Shown in pieces: positions 5,904-6,059 of a stretch of DNA of 6,059 nt. Made by a program: the position numbers and the translations under genes. Within the stretch, counting starts at the first letter, position 1, and each line of letters begins with the position of its first letter. The DNA lies in NCBI GenBank assembly GCA_030591825.1, contig JAUVAG010000083.1, positions 1 to 6,059 on the forward strand. Direction: 5' to 3'. The stretch comes from Dethiosulfatibacter sp. (GTDB taxonomy: Bacteria > Bacillota > Clostridia > Tissierellales > Dethiosulfatibacteraceae). The notes under the pieces are model-generated. The model saw nothing but the letters and a program-made list of their open reading frames with translations. It did not search any database and was not told the DNA's origin.

Positions 5904-6059
5904 CTACTGCATTGGTAAAAAACTTACCTTCCAAATGTCATCTTCATTTTTCACAAGACTAAAACCATACTTATATTTCCCCTCATTGTCATAGTCACTG
6001 TTCCATTTAACAACGCCATAGTCACCATCCATTTCAACCTCTACATTATAGGCTTCTTC
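5904..6059 (-). CDS. 3' end of an unrecognised minus-strand gene (partial)
   Basis: From the right edge the minus strand stays open for 51 codons and ends in TAG at 5906-5904. The residues begin EEAYNVEVEMDGDYGVVKWN and end with DDIWKVSFLPMQ. Alternating hydrophobic and charged residues with a final IWKV-x-F strand look like the last beta strands of a small secreted or lipoprotein-type domain, perhaps NTF2-like, but this is only an impression. Support for a real gene: the frame is open to the edge, codon use is normal, and a terminator lies just past its stop. The start and the main domain lie outside the window, so no function is assigned. Confidence 0.65.
   Translation of the reverse strand, partial: EEAYNVEVEMDGDYGVVKWNSDYDNEGKYKYGFSLVKNEDDIWKVSFLPMQ

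Noticed and set aside
1..6059. tRNA, rRNA, riboswitch, insertion sequence or attachment site
   Set aside because: No cloverleaf, conserved RNA core, transposase motif, terminal inverted repeats or target-site duplications were seen by eye on either strand; a covariance-model scan would be needed to be certain.

Overview
The window is about 6 kb of AT-rich bacterial DNA with strong AGGAG-type ribosome binding sites and compact hairpin terminators. Protein families (TRAP permease, type 2 isopentenyl-diphosphate isomerase, cytoplasmic-type alpha-amylase) and codon use fit an anaerobic member of the Clostridia (Bacillota). The genus cannot be named from the sequence alone.

Layout, left to right: (1) the C-terminal two thirds of a TRAP transporter large permease (DctM family), running in from the left edge and closed by a strong terminator; (2) a monocistronic gene for a small secreted Gly/Asp-rich repeat protein of unknown function, with repeated 7-mers upstream and a terminator shared with the convergent operon; (3) a two-gene minus-strand operon, type 2 isopentenyl-diphosphate isomerase (fni) followed 8 nt later by a DUF2161-like PD-(D/E)XK protein with a C-terminal winged-helix-like region; (4) a minus-strand mosaic pseudogene built from pieces of a GH13 alpha-amylase, with two internal deletions (one out of frame), fused to the last ~80 residues of a dimethylarginine dimethylaminohydrolase (DDAH)-type amidinohydrolase; (5) a divergently transcribed, intact stand-alone ATP-grasp ligase of unknown substrate, with a terminator; (6) the last 51 codons of an unrecognised minus-strand gene entering from the right edge.

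The genes do not form one pathway: uptake of organic acids or similar solutes, isoprenoid precursor isomerisation, a dead glucan hydrolase and an orphan ligase sit side by side, each with its own promoter and terminator. The most unusual object is the amylase/DDAH mosaic, where at least three separate joins occur within about 950 bp. It lost two of the three amylase catalytic acids but kept recognisable blocks of both parents. Secondary points are the secreted repeat protein, the fni-DUF2161 coupling, and a palindrome over the predicted -10 box in the divergent promoter region. I found no convincing evidence for a complete new defence, mobile or RNA-based system, and no tRNA, rRNA, CRISPR or insertion sequence.
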